Below are positions 52,012-61,520 of a stretch of DNA of 64,000 nt, one piece after another. The DNA is taken from contig NZ_SRYZ01000003.1 of NCBI RefSeq assembly GCF_004793475.1, positions 160,097-224,096 on the forward strand. Reading direction: 5' to 3'. The position numbers and the translations under genes were made by a program. This DNA is from Bacteroides muris (ex Afrizal et al. 2022). GTDB taxonomy: Bacteria; Bacteroidota; Bacteroidia; Bacteroidales; Bacteroidaceae. The notes under the pieces were generated by a model, which was given only the letters and a program-made list of their open reading frames with translations, was not told where the DNA came from and searched no databases. Numbering within the stretch: the first letter of the stretch is position 1; each line of letters starts with the position of its first letter.

Positions 52012-54108
52012 TTAGCTAATGGCAGCCCAATTAACGTTCGTTTTTCTCAACGCTTTCAATTGTCGCCACAAGACCTCATTCTCAGGCAACATGCCATGTG
52101 GGTCTGCATCCACCACCGTTTGGGCCACTTCACGAACATATTGCAGCAATTGTCCGTCACGGGCTATATCGGCAATCTTCAAATCGAAAGCAATGCCGCT
52201 CTGCTGTGTCCCTTCCAAATCTCCAGGACCACGCAGCTTCAAGTCTGCTTCCGCTATTTCAAAACCGTCATTGGTTCGCACCATTATCTCCAAACGTTTC
52301 CTTGTATCTTCCGCCAACTTATAACCGGTAACCAATATACAATAGGATTGGTCGGCTCCACGTCCTACGCGTCCCCGAAGCTGATGAAGCTGAGACAGCC
52401 CGAAACGCTCGGCGTTCTCAATCACCATCACCGAAGCATTGGGCACATTTACACCTACCTCAATCACAGTGGTAGCCACCATTATCTGTGCCTCACCGGA
52501 TACGAACAACTGCATCTGGGCATCTTTCTCGGCAGGTTTCATCTTTCCATGCACCTTGCAAACCCTGCACTCGGGAAATTCCTCACAAATATGCAGATAT
52601 CCTTCCTCAAGATTCTTTAAGTCAATCTTTTCGCTTTCCTTAATCAACGGATAGACAATATAAACCTGCCTACCTTCGGTAATCTGCTTGTGCATAGACT
52701 GGTACAAGCTTATCCGACGGCTATCAAACTGATGAAGAGTGACAATCGGCTTACGCCCGGGAGGTAATTCATCGATGACAGACACATCCAAATCGCCATA
52801 AAGCGTCATTGCCAATGTACGGGGAATCGGGGTTGCCGTCATCACCAATACATGGGGGGGCTGTACATTCTTTGTCCACAACCGTGCCCGTTGGGCCACG
52901 CCGAAACGATGCTGCTCATCAATCACAGCCAAACCGAGCGAAGCAAAATTCACCGTATCTTCAATGACGGCATGAGTACCTATTAATATATGTATGTCTC
53001 CCGTCAACAAACCGGCAAGGATAGCTTCACGCCGCTTGCCCTTGACAGAACCGGTCAACAGTTCCACACGAACTTCCATTCCATACAGCAGTTCACGAAT
53101 GGTTTCATAGTGCTGGTTTGCCAGAATCTCGGTAGGCGCCATCATACATGTCTGGTAACCATTATCGAGCGCCATCAACATGCTCATCAGCGCGACAAGC
53201 GTCTTCCCGCTTCCCACGTCCCCTTGCAGCAAGCGGTTCATCTGCTTTCCCGACCCTACATCCTTACGGATTTCCTTCAATACCCGCTTCTGCGCATTGG
53301 TCAGTTCAAAAGGAAGATTACGAGAGTAGAAGGTATTGAACACTTCCCCCACCCTTTCAAAAATATAACCGCGATATTTCCGCTGACGGTCTTTCGCATA
53401 CCTCAGGATGTTCAACTGTACGTAAAAAAGCTCCTCAAACTTCAGCCGATACTGTGCCTTGCGCAATACATCCGGATTAGCGGGAAAGTGTATATTGGCC
53501 AAAGCATCCGTCAACGGTATCAGATGATGCCCGGCAAGTATGGCGGGAGAAAGGGTCTCGGGTAATGGCTCACGCAACTGTTGCAGCGCCGTATTCATCA
53601 TCTTCTCAATGGCATGTGAATTGAGAGAACTCCGCTTCATCTTTTCAGTCGTATTATAATAAGGTTGCAACCCCATGGACGACAATTTCAAGTCCGAAGC
53701 AGAGTCTATGTCCGGATGAGCCATGTTTATCCTGCCATTGAAGAAGGTGGGTTTTCCGAATACAATATATTCCTGATGCACTTTATACTTCCCCACCAGA
53801 TATTTGATACCCTGAAACCAAACCAAGTCCACCACCCCCGTACCATCCGAGAAATGAGCAATCAACCTGCGCTGGCGCCCTTCTCCAGCCGTCTCAAAAC
53901 TTAGTATCTCACCTTTCAGCTGAATATAGGGCATCGTCCCATCAATCTCCTGAATATAATAAATCCGACTGCGGTCTACATATTTATATGGAAAGTAATA
54001 TAGTAAATCGTGCAAGGAGTAAATGCCCAATTCCTTATTGAGCACCGAAGCACGCTGCGGCCCGACGCCCGGCAAATATTTTATGTCACGCGTGGCTAAA
54101 TCGAACAT
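52012..54108 (-). CDS. recG: ATP-dependent DNA helicase RecG
   Basis: 698 residues. The N-terminal wedge/OB domain (about 10-200) is followed by helicase motifs: [12 protein letters not shown], Walker [20 protein letters not shown] box [67 protein letters not shown], and the RecG-type C-terminus [12 protein letters not shown]. It reverses stalled forks and processes branched DNA. The start overlaps the ispD end by 13 bp. Confidence 0.97.
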   Translation of the reverse strand: MFDLATRDIKYLPGVGPQRASVLNKELGIYSLHDLLYYFPYKYVDRSRIYYIQEIDGTMPYIQLKGEILSFETAGEGRQRRLIAHFSDGTGVVDLVWFQGIKYLVGKYKVHQEYIVFGKPTFFNGRINMAHPDIDSASDLKLSSMGLQPYYNTTEKMKRSSLNSHAIEKMMNTALQQLREPLPETLSPAILAGHHLIPLTDALANIHFPANPDVLRKAQYRLKFEELFYVQLNILRYAKDRQRKYRGYIFERVGEVFNTFYSRNLPFELTNAQKRVLKEIRKDVGSGKQMNRLLQGDVGSGKTLVALMSMLMALDNGYQTCMMAPTEILANQHYETIRELLYGMEVRVELLTGSVKGKRREAILAGLLTGDIHILIGTHAVIEDTVNFASLGLAVIDEQHRFGVAQRARLWTKNVQPPHVLVMTATPIPRTLAMTLYGDLDVSVIDELPPGRKPIVTLHQFDSRRISLYQSMHKQITEGRQVYIVYPLIKESEKIDLKNLEEGYLHICEEFPECRVCKVHGKMKPAEKDAQMQLFVSGEAQIMVATTVIEVGVNVPNASVMVIENAERFGLSQLHQLRGRVGRGADQSYCILVTGYKLAEDTRKRLEIMVRTNDGFEIAEADLKLRGPGDLEGTQQSGIAFDLKIADIARDGQLLQYVREVAQTVVDADPHGMLPENEVLWRQLKALRKTNVNWAAIS

Positions 54109-54767
54109 GAATCTATAAGAGCTGTGGCTATTTTTAAATCAAAAGGAGTGGTTATTTTAATGTTCTCCCGGTTTCCCTGCGTCAAAAAGACAGATGCACC
54201 CAATGCCTCCACCACAGAAGCATCATCGGTAAAATGGGGCATATAAGGCTGCTCGTATGCCGCTTTCAGCAATTCCGCATCAAAAACCTGAGGAGTCTGC
54301 ACCAATCTATAGTCATCCCTGCCGACAGTCACACTGCCTTCCCCTCCTATACGTCGAACGGTCTCTACCACACCGATTACCGGAATTACGGCCTTTTTCT
54401 CAGCTGCCAAGTCATAGCAGCGCGTAATCACCTCCCGGGCCACAAACGGACGTACCCCATCGTGCACACCAACCAAAGCAGGTGTCTTTACCAAAGCCAA
54501 ACCATTCTTTACGGAGTGAAACCGCGTCTCCCCTCCATCTGCAATAACATGCGGCAATGAAAAACAGTACTCCTTGCACAGCTGCCTCCAGTAGTCCTGC
54601 TGGCTGTGAGGAAGTACTAATATAATCTGTATCTCAGCATTACAGGCATAAAAAGCTTCCAACGTGCGCATCAAAACCGGCTTTCCTCCTATCGGAAGAA
54701 ACTGTTTGGGAAGGTCGGTTCCCATGCGCAAGCCCTTACCACCTGCTACAATCAGAGCATACTCCAT
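54096..54767 (-). CDS. ispD: 2-C-methyl-D-erythritol 4-phosphate cytidylyltransferase
   Basis: 223 residues from ATG 54767 ([16 protein letters not shown]). The frame is open further upstream (to 54932), but the added 55 residues overlap the DJ-1 gene and are not IspD-like. It has the nucleotidyltransferase loop [35 protein letters not shown], and the C-terminal [11 protein letters not shown] and [13 protein letters not shown]. It makes CDP-methylerythritol in the non-mevalonate isoprenoid pathway. Confidence 0.95.
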   Translation of the reverse strand: MEYALIVAGGKGLRMGTDLPKQFLPIGGKPVLMRTLEAFYACNAEIQIILVLPHSQQDYWRQLCKEYCFSLPHVIADGGETRFHSVKNGLALVKTPALVGVHDGVRPFVAREVITRCYDLAAEKKAVIPVIGVVETVRRIGGEGSVTVGRDDYRLVQTPQVFDAELLKAAYEQPYMPHFTDDASVVEALGASVFLTQGNRENIKITTPFDLKIATALIDSCSI

Positions 54768-54784
54768 TAATTGAGATTTGAAAA

Positions 54785-55333
54785 TTAAAGAACACACATG
54801 GCTTCTTTCAGTTCCTGCACTTTTCCTTTGCCTTGTAGCAGTTCCACTACAGCCAATGCAAAGTCCATAGCAGCACCCGGTCCTTTTCCTGTAATAATAT
54901 TGCCGTCTCTTTCTATCAGAGCACCCGTACATTCGGCACCTTCCAGATATTGTTCAAATCCGGGATAACAAGTAGCCTTCTTGCCTTTCAGCAATCCCAG
55001 CTTACCCAATACCATTGGAGCTGCACAAATAGCAGCAATCGGTTTCTGCTCTTGGGCAAAACGCAGTATCAGGTTACGCAGTTCTCCACATTTTTCCAAA
55101 GTGGACGCACCCGGCATACCTCCCGGCAACAATATAAGATCTGCATCGTAGAAGTCGCAGTTTACCACATTCTTATCACACAAGACCGGCACATTGTGCG
55201 CTCCCGTCACTATTTCATCAGGAGTTACCGTCACCATTTCTACGTTCAATCCGGCACGTCTCATCACATCTACAGAAGTAAAAGCTTCTATTTCTTCAAA
55301 TCCGTCGGCAAAAAAGACATAAACTGTACCCAT
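54785..55333 (-). CDS. DJ-1/PfpI family protein
   Basis: 182 residues of the DJ-1/ThiJ fold: [14 protein letters not shown] with the conserved Glu near 13-14, [12 protein letters not shown] (68-79), and the nucleophile elbow [11 protein letters not shown] with Cys103. Relatives act as deglycases, chaperones or oxidative stress sensors, and the specific role is uncertain. It lies 14 bp after the tonB-like gene and 17 bp before ispD, inside the pdxJ-to-recG run. Confidence 0.9.
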   Translation of the reverse strand: MGTVYVFFADGFEEIEAFTSVDVMRRAGLNVEMVTVTPDEIVTGAHNVPVLCDKNVVNCDFYDADLILLPGGMPGASTLEKCGELRNLILRFAQEQKPIAAICAAPMVLGKLGLLKGKKATCYPGFEQYLEGAECTGALIERDGNIITGKGPGAAMDFALAVVELLQGKGKVQELKEAMCVL

Positions 55334-55347
55334 AATTGTTCCTCCTC

Positions 55348-56166
55348 TTATTTTAGATTAAAATAATACGTTATTGTTCCCGTCTGATTGTTCAGGCCGC
55401 TTACCGCATTGAAACGGGCTTTCCTGGCAGCATCTTCCGCCGCTTTCCGCAATGCCGGATTGACGGTATTGGTCTGACGGTTGATACTGGTCGCTATCAC
55501 ATGTCCGGCAGGGTTCACTGTGATGGTCACCACAACCCGGCCCTCATCCTGCACATTATATACCGGTCGGGGCAATCCGCCCTCACCGAGAGAACGCCCG
55601 CCCAAATTAAACGAACCGTAACCTCCCGTACCCGAAGTAGCTCCGGACGGAGCATTCCCCGTAGGACTTCCTTGAATACCTTCTCCTTCCGTGTCACCTT
55701 TACTACCCATTTGGGCACCTTTGCCAAAAGCGCCGGCCACTCGTCTGCGGGCAGCCTCTTCGGCTTCCTTACGCTCCCGCTCGGCTTTTGCCGCCGCCAG
55801 TTTACGGGCTTCTTCCGCTTTTTCGGCTTCCGTTTTTTCCGGCTTCTTCACCTCCTCTTTTTTCTTGGGTTGGGCTTTGGGTTTTATCGCAACTGACTCT
55901 TCAGTTTCCTGCGTAATGATATCCTGCTCCACCGTTTCCTGCACCTGGGGGGCAATTTCCTCCGGCATAACGTCCACCTTTACCAAAGAAGGATCGGCAG
56001 CACCGAGTGCATCGGGCACTTCTCCCAACATAACAGGCACACCACCTTCTTCCGAAGGTTCCGGCCGGGTGAATCCTACCAGTATCAGAAGGGTGATAAT
56101 GGCAATATGCACCACGAATGCACCTGCCATACCTATATATTTTCCTTTCTTCTTCTGATTCACCAT
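55348..56166 (-). CDS. TonB family energy-transducing protein
   Basis: 272 residues: a short cytoplasmic start, one membrane helix (about 11-31, GMAGAFVVHIAIITLLILVGF), a long Lys/Glu/Ala-rich rod (about 95-150), a Gly-rich segment, and a TonB C-terminal domain (about 205-270, GRVVVTITVNPAGHVIATSIN). With exbB and exbD just upstream it should transmit proton motive force to TonB-dependent transporters, or act like TolA in envelope constriction. Several TonB proteins are usual in Bacteroides, so pairing with the SusC of this window is not implied. Confidence 0.9.
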   Translation of the reverse strand: MVNQKKKGKYIGMAGAFVVHIAIITLLILVGFTRPEPSEEGGVPVMLGEVPDALGAADPSLVKVDVMPEEIAPQVQETVEQDIITQETEESVAIKPKAQPKKKEEVKKPEKTEAEKAEEARKLAAAKAERERKEAEEAARRRVAGAFGKGAQMGSKGDTEGEGIQGSPTGNAPSGATSGTGGYGSFNLGGRSLGEGGLPRPVYNVQDEGRVVVTITVNPAGHVIATSINRQTNTVNPALRKAAEDAARKARFNAVSGLNNQTGTITYYFNLK

Positions 56167-56200
56167 TGCATTTACAATTTAACCATGTATAATGTACGAT

Positions 56201-56611
56201 TTAGTTTTCCGGCGGCCGTGTTGCCAGCACCATCTTGAACTTATTCTCATTCGCAATATTCAGCACCTTCACGATTTCCCGATAGGGCACCGTTTCGTCA
56301 GCATACAAAGCTATATACATTTCAGGTTCCTTCTCCGCACACGATTGCAGGAAAGGAGTCAATTCTTCAAGCGTCAGAGACTGTTCCTTGTCATTGCCAA
56401 AAGCAGCATAATAATTCAGGTTCTTATCTATGATGACTCTTGTCAAAGGCTTCGCAGAGGTCTGTTGCTTTCCCTGCGGCAACAGCACCTTGATAGCATT
56501 GGGTGACACCATGGTAGACGTTATCATAAAGAAAATCAGCAGCAGGAAAATCAAGTCCGTCATGGACGCCATACTGAAATTGGGCGATATTTTAGCTCTA
56601 CGTTTTAACAC
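56201..56611 (-). CDS. exbD: ExbD/TolR biopolymer transport protein
   Basis: 136 residues with one N-terminal membrane helix (about 18-37) that carries the proton-pathway Asp19 in SMTDLIFLLLIFFMITS. The periplasmic domain follows (VLLPQG, LNYYAAFGNDKEQSLTLEELTPFL). It forms the proton channel of the ExbB-ExbD motor. It lies between exbB (38 bp) and tonB (34 bp). Confidence 0.92.
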   Translation of the reverse strand: MLKRRAKISPNFSMASMTDLIFLLLIFFMITSTMVSPNAIKVLLPQGKQQTSAKPLTRVIIDKNLNYYAAFGNDKEQSLTLEELTPFLQSCAEKEPEMYIALYADETVPYREIVKVLNIANENKFKMVLATRPPEN

Positions 56612-56649
56612 GCTTCTCCTCTTCTTTTAATTATTCATTTTTTAATAAA

Positions 56650-57366
56650 TCATTTCGCCGGTTCATTCAACAAATCCATGAATGCCATTGTCTTGGCTTC
56701 CATCTTGTTGACCACGCCATCTATCAGTGTCACCAGATAATTATAGGCAAACATAGCTATGATGCCGACTATCAAACCGCCCACCGTAGTAATCATTGCC
56801 TCATAAATACCGCCGGAAAGCAAGCTGATATCAATGTTATTCCCGGCATTCGCCATTTGCCAAAACGCACGTACCATGCCTGTCACCGTGCCAAGAAAGC
56901 CAAGCATAGGAGCCCCACTGGAAATAGTGGCCATAATCGTCATTCCCTTCTCCAGTTTGGCAACCTCAATATTACCCACATTCTCGATGGCAGCCTGCAC
57001 ATCGTTCACCGGGCGTCCCAAACGGCTGATACCTTTTTCAATCATACGAGCCGAGGGAGTATCCACACTGCGACAATAAGCAATGGCAGCTTTCAATTCC
57101 CCACCCAAAATATAATCCTTTATTTTATCCATGAACTGAGGGTCTTCTTTCCCCGCCTTCCGGATAACATAATTACGTTCAAACAAGATGTAAAAACAAA
57201 GTACGGACATCAATCCCAAGACAACCATAATCCAGCCACCTTTAATGGCCATGCTCCATAAATTCATTTCGTCGGAAGCGTTTACTTGTGTCAGTACCGG
57301 ATTGGCACCTGAAATAGAGTCAGTCAGTGCCGAAGCCACTTGGGCCAATAACAACATTACATTCAT
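56650..57366 (-). CDS. exbB: ExbB/TolQ/MotA-type proton channel protein
   Basis: 238 residues with three predicted membrane helices (about 34-55, 150-172, 190-215). The conserved region GAPMLGFLGTVTGMVRAFWQMANAGNNIDISLLSGGIYEAMITTVGGLIVGI is split here as seen at residues 152-203. It energises TonB with ExbD. The start codon overlaps the pdxJ stop by one base, so translation is probably coupled. Confidence 0.93.
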   Translation of the reverse strand: MNVMLLLAQVASALTDSISGANPVLTQVNASDEMNLWSMAIKGGWIMVVLGLMSVLCFYILFERNYVIRKAGKEDPQFMDKIKDYILGGELKAAIAYCRSVDTPSARMIEKGISRLGRPVNDVQAAIENVGNIEVAKLEKGMTIMATISSGAPMLGFLGTVTGMVRAFWQMANAGNNIDISLLSGGIYEAMITTVGGLIVGIIAMFAYNYLVTLIDGVVNKMEAKTMAFMDLLNEPAK

Positions 57367-58079
57367 CAGCGAAGACAGTTTTTATATTCCTTGACCGTAC
57401 GCTCCAATCCCAGATACAATGCGTCACTAATCAGCGCATGCCCGATGGACACCTCGTCCAGCCACGGAATGTTTTGATAAAAATAATTCAGATTCACCAG
57501 ACTCAGGTCATGTCCGGCATTCAGCCCCAGACCTAAGCTTCGGGCCACCTTGGCAGCCTCGACAAAAGGAGCCACAGCCGCTTCCCGTCCTTTGGGATAA
57601 GCCGTAGCATAAGGTTCCGTATATAGCTCCACGCGGTCGGCACCGGCCTTGGCGGCATATTCAATCATTTCGGTATCGGTGGAAACAAATACGGAAGTAC
57701 GGATACCGGCATTGTTGAACTCATCCAGCACTTCGTTCAAGAAGTCAAAATGGGTCTTGGTATCCCAACCTGCGTTTGAAGTCAGCTGTGTAGGACTGTC
57801 TGGAACCAAAGTAACCTGATGCGGTTTCACCTTCAAGACCAGATCTATAAAATCGGGTGCAGGATAACCTTCGATATTGAACTCCGTACGCAACAACGGC
57901 CGCAAATCATACACATCCTTACGGCGAATATGCCTTTCATCAGGACGGGGATGCACCGTAATACCATCAGCACCAAAGCTTTCACAATCCTGCGCAACCT
58001 TTATAACATTCGGGACATCACCTCCACGGGCATTGCGCAGCGTTGCAACCTTATTTATATTTACGCTTAATCTCGTCAT
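57366..58079 (-). CDS. pdxJ: Pyridoxine 5'-phosphate synthase
   Basis: 237 residues from ATG 58079 ([20 protein letters not shown]). The frame is open to 58196, but the added 39 hydrophobic residues are not PdxJ-like. It matches PdxJ along its length: [33 protein letters not shown]-like [32 protein letters not shown], and [15 protein letters not shown] and [13 protein letters not shown]. It condenses aminoacetone phosphate derivative and deoxyxylulose phosphate to form vitamin B6. First gene of the pdxJ-to-recG run and divergent from nadK. Confidence 0.96.
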   Translation of the reverse strand: MTRLSVNINKVATLRNARGGDVPNVIKVAQDCESFGADGITVHPRPDERHIRRKDVYDLRPLLRTEFNIEGYPAPDFIDLVLKVKPHQVTLVPDSPTQLTSNAGWDTKTHFDFLNEVLDEFNNAGIRTSVFVSTDTEMIEYAAKAGADRVELYTEPYATAYPKGREAAVAPFVEAAKVARSLGLGLNAGHDLSLVNLNYFYQNIPWLDEVSIGHALISDALYLGLERTVKEYKNCLR

Positions 58080-58100
58080 AATTCGGTTTATAGTTTGGGA

Positions 58101-58108
58101 CAAAAGTA
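58101..58108 (-). promoter_or_regulatory. Possible -7 box for pdxJ
   Basis: TACTTTTG on the minus strand, 21 bp before the pdxJ start; a full -7 match. The expected -33 TTG is not clear. The position supports the shorter pdxJ start. Confidence 0.45.
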
Positions 58109-58182
58109 CAAATAATAGCAATATGTTGGCAGCATTCTGAGAAAAAAATAGCATCTTTGCGCAGCATAACAATAGATTGACT

Positions 58183-59052
58183 ATGAAATTTGCCATAATT
58201 GGAAATACTTACCAAGCAAAAAAATCTTCCCATGCAGAGAATCTTTTCCGCATATTGGAACGGCATAATGCACAACTTTGTGTCTGCCGGGAATTCTATC
58301 ATTTTCTGACTGCCGACTTACATCTTGACATACCGTCTGCCGAATTATTTGACGAAGATGACTTTCATGCCGACATGGTTATCAGCATCGGTGGTGACGG
58401 TACTTTTCTGAAGGCAGCCAGCCGTGTAGGAAAAAAGAATATTCCAATTTTAGGCATTAATACCGGCCGTCTGGGATTTTTAGCGGATATCTCTCCCGAA
58501 GAAATGGAGAACACTTTTGAAGAAATTTACAATAACCATTATAAAGTGGAAGAGCGTAGTGTGCTACAACTGAAATGTGATGACGAACTATTGATGAAGT
58601 TTCCTTATGCACTCAATGAAATTGCCGTACTAAAAAGGGACAGTTCTTCCATGATCAGTATCCACGCCGCCATCAATGGCGCTCCACTGACAACCTATCA
58701 AGCCGATGGACTGGTCATTTCCACCCCTACTGGCTCTACTGCCTATTCGCTCAGCGTAGGAGGTCCGGTCATCGTTCCTCACAGTAAGACGATTGCCATT
58801 ACTCCTGTGGCTCCGCATAGTCTCAACGTCCGTCCCATCGTCATTTGTGACGACTGGGAAATTACACTTGATGTGGAAAGCCGTAGCCATAACTTCTTGG
58901 TTGCCATCGACGGCCGTAGCGAGTCCTGCAAAGAAACTACCCGGTTGCATATCTCACGGGCAGATTATTCCATCAAAGTAGTAAAACGCTACAACCACAT
59001 CTTCTTTGACACATTACGAAATAAATTGATGTGGGGGGCGGATATCAGATAA
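58183..59052 (+). CDS. nadK: NAD kinase
   Basis: 289 residues from ATG 58183 ([11 protein letters not shown]); a TTG two codons upstream is not needed. NAD kinase motifs: [38 protein letters not shown], and the second glycine-rich region [20 protein letters not shown]. It phosphorylates NAD to NADP in the cytoplasm. The short spacing to the divergent pdxJ suggests overlapping promoters. Confidence 0.96.
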   Translation: MKFAIIGNTYQAKKSSHAENLFRILERHNAQLCVCREFYHFLTADLHLDIPSAELFDEDDFHADMVISIGGDGTFLKAASRVGKKNIPILGINTGRLGFLADISPEEMENTFEEIYNNHYKVEERSVLQLKCDDELLMKFPYALNEIAVLKRDSSSMISIHAAINGAPLTTYQADGLVISTPTGSTAYSLSVGGPVIVPHSKTIAITPVAPHSLNVRPIVICDDWEITLDVESRSHNFLVAIDGRSESCKETTRLHISRADYSIKVVKRYNHIFFDTLRNKLMWGADIR

Positions 59053-59096
59053 TATCCGTATATTTGCAAAGCATTCTAACTTTACCTTCAATATAA

Positions 59097-60737
59097 ATGA
59101 AAACATTTTTCACCTTCCAAAGAACAGGAATATGCCTCCTGCTCGCAATGTTATTATCAGTATGCCATATTCAGGCACAAAACAACCTGGCAGCTTTGCT
59201 CCCCTTACCCAACCACATTCAACAAGGTGAAGGTTTATTCCGACTTTCGGAAAATGAAAAAATGGTTATCAGTTCCGGTACATTATCGTTCATTGCCAAT
59301 GAACTACAAAACATTTGGCACCAACGATTCGATATGGAGCTCCCGATTGGTACAGAAGGAAGAATCAAGCTTCTACTTAACTCTGAAATTCCTGACTATG
59401 AACAATACAGGCTCTCCATAACTCCCAACGAAATAACCATTGAAGGTAAAACCGCCGCCGGCATACTCTATGGTATATACACCCTTGACCAAGTACTCTT
59501 AGGAGATGTCATAAACACCGGAAACAAAAAAATCCAGTCCCTCTTCATCAAAGACAGCCCGGCGTATGCACACCGTGCGTTAATGCTCGACCCTGCCCGT
59601 CATTTTCTACCCGTGGATGATGTGAAACACTACATCCGGCAGATGGCACGTTATAAATTCAATGTATTGCAGCTCCACCTCAGTGACGATCAAGGCTGGC
59701 GAATTGAAATCAAAAGTCATCCTAAACTAACCGAAGTGGGCGCTTTCCGTACTCCTCAAGGGGGTAATAACGGACCCGACAACGGTTTCTATACCCAAGA
59801 GCAAATTAAAGACCTGGTAGAATATGCCGCAAACCTGAACGTGGAAATCATTCCCGAAATAGATATACCCGGACATACGGCTGCCATTCTTACAGCTTAT
59901 CCGGAACTGCGTTGTGACATCCATAAAGACTCCATCTTCAAATTGGGCAAAACGGACAATGTCATGCTTTCCGCAGCCAATCCGCAAGTATATAAGCTCC
60001 TTGATGATGTCATCCGCGAAATGTCACTTCTCTTCCCCTCCAAGAAGATTCATTTGGGAGGGGATGAATCCGCCATCAAGAAGAACTGGGCAAAAAGCCC
60101 CGAAAACCTTCAACTGATGAAGGAACACGGCTATACCAATCCTGACCAATTAATGAACATCTTCTTCGGAAAGGTGTTGACTTCTACCAAACGGTACGGA
60201 CTCCACACCATCCTCTGGTGCGAGCTGGATAATATCTATTACCCTGCCAGCAAATATCTCTTTGACTATCCACAAGATGTCACCCTCGTGACTTGGCGAA
60301 ACGCCCTCACTCCTAAATGTATCGAACTGACACGGAAATCCAACAACACTCTTATTCTTGCTCCCGGTGAGTACGCTTATCTAGACTACCCGCAATACAA
60401 GAACGATTTTCCGGAATTCCACAATTGGGGAATGCCCATCACTACCCTTCAGAAAACATTCAGCTTCGATCCCACTTACAAACTAGAGGCTGACAAGCGC
60501 AAACAAATCATAGGAATCATGGGAACCCTATGGGGAGAAGCCATCAAAGATATAAACCGTGCCACCTATATGACTTTCCCCCGAGGATTGGCTTTAGCCG
60601 AAGCCGGCTGGAACAAAAATCCCGGTACAGACTGGAAAGACTTTAAACGCCGGATGTTACCTAACCTATACAATCTGATTCAACGGGGGGTGTCTATCCG
60701 TGTGCCTTTTGAGGTGTTCGGGAAAAATGAGAATTAA
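59097..60737 (+). CDS. GH20 beta-N-acetylhexosaminidase, exported
   Basis: 546 residues with a signal peptide (CHIQAQ, cleavage near 28). The N-terminal GH20b domain (about 30-150) is followed by the GH20 barrel: HRALMLDPARHFLPVDDVKHYI, LQLHLSDDQGWRIEI, EIIPEIDIPGHTAA and the catalytic pair Asp323-Glu324 in HLGGDESAIKKNW. The C-terminal Trp-rich GTLWGEAIKDI is present. It releases terminal GlcNAc or GalNAc in the periplasm or outside, probably for host or bacterial glycan use. It lies 44 bp after nadK, with a -7-like TATATTTG (59059-59066) before it. Confidence 0.95.
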   Translation: MKTFFTFQRTGICLLLAMLLSVCHIQAQNNLAALLPLPNHIQQGEGLFRLSENEKMVISSGTLSFIANELQNIWHQRFDMELPIGTEGRIKLLLNSEIPDYEQYRLSITPNEITIEGKTAAGILYGIYTLDQVLLGDVINTGNKKIQSLFIKDSPAYAHRALMLDPARHFLPVDDVKHYIRQMARYKFNVLQLHLSDDQGWRIEIKSHPKLTEVGAFRTPQGGNNGPDNGFYTQEQIKDLVEYAANLNVEIIPEIDIPGHTAAILTAYPELRCDIHKDSIFKLGKTDNVMLSAANPQVYKLLDDVIREMSLLFPSKKIHLGGDESAIKKNWAKSPENLQLMKEHGYTNPDQLMNIFFGKVLTSTKRYGLHTILWCELDNIYYPASKYLFDYPQDVTLVTWRNALTPKCIELTRKSNNTLILAPGEYAYLDYPQYKNDFPEFHNWGMPITTLQKTFSFDPTYKLEADKRKQIIGIMGTLWGEAIKDINRATYMTFPRGLALAEAGWNKNPGTDWKDFKRRMLPNLYNLIQRGVSIRVPFEVFGKNEN

Positions 60738-60903
60738 ACTGCTACCAAGCCTAAAAAATAGATAGCGAACTATCTGGTTAGGGAAAAGAATATAATCATT
60801 TTGCATTAATAGAATGCACTCAAATAATTAAATAATTCATAACTTTACCACCGGATTTTCTATTCTCCTTATCAAAGAGAATGATTTTATCTTTTGTTTT
60901 AGT

Positions 60904-61446
60904 ATGGTTGCAGATGATATTTTATTATTGAAACTTATACAATCTAAAGATGAGCACGCTTTCAAATATCTATTTGATATGTATTTCGTGCCCCTCTGTC
61001 GATATGCGCATTTATATCTGAACAACACACAAGAGGGAGAAGAACTCGTTCTTGATATTTATATGTACTTATGGGAGCATGGTAATCAAATAAATCTGAC
61101 TTTATCACTAAAAGCCTACCTTTTCCAAGCAGTACGTAACCGATGTCTGAACTGTTTACGAGACAAAAAAAAGATGCTTCCGCTTGACGAGGCAAACGAT
61201 ATAATCAATGATGAAACAGCTTCAATGCTTGAAATGGAGGAATTGAATCTTCTTGTACAGGAAGCTATTTACGCATTGCCCGACAAATGCCAAAAAGTAT
61301 TCCGATTAAGCCGGGAAGGAAGCAAAACCAATCAAGAAATAGCCAATGAAATGAACGTCTCGGTAAAAACAGTGGAGGCACAGATTACCAAAGCATTAAA
61401 ACGTATCAAAAATTTTCTTGATGATAAATATGCCTATCTCTTTTAA
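60904..61446 (+). CDS. ECF-type sigma-70 factor without adjacent anti-sigma gene
   Basis: 180 residues with sigma region 2 (about 25-95, HAFKYLFDMYFVPLCRYAHLYLNN, LSLKAYLFQAVRNRCLNCLRDK) and region 4 (about 125-175, ALPDKCQKVFRLSREGSKTNQEIANEMNVSVKTVEAQITKALKRIK). It matches the RpoE-like Bacteroidetes ECF group that usually controls SusC/SusD loci with a FecR-type anti-sigma. Here the next gene is convergent and no anti-sigma is seen nearby, which is unusual. A terminator follows at once, so the gene is a single unit. Confidence 0.9.
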   Translation: MVADDILLLKLIQSKDEHAFKYLFDMYFVPLCRYAHLYLNNTQEGEELVLDIYMYLWEHGNQINLTLSLKAYLFQAVRNRCLNCLRDKKKMLPLDEANDIINDETASMLEMEELNLLVQEAIYALPDKCQKVFRLSREGSKTNQEIANEMNVSVKTVEAQITKALKRIKNFLDDKYAYLF

Positions 61447-61508
61447 ATCCCCTTGCTTTAGCCACATGCTATTACGAACCAATACTAAAGCAGGGGGATT
61501 TTTTATAT
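61446..61508 (+). terminator. Terminator of the ECF sigma gene
   Basis: AATCCCCTTGCTTTAG and CTAAAGCAGGGGGATT form a near-perfect 15-16 bp stem, with one mismatch or bulge and a T run after it. It starts at the stop codon. Confidence 0.85.
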
Positions 61509-61520
61509 TCACCTCACTTT

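Noticed and set aside
54768..54932. Longer ispD start
   Set aside because: The added residues overlap the DJ-1 gene and do not resemble IspD; the ATG at 54767 begins the conserved AGGKG loop region.
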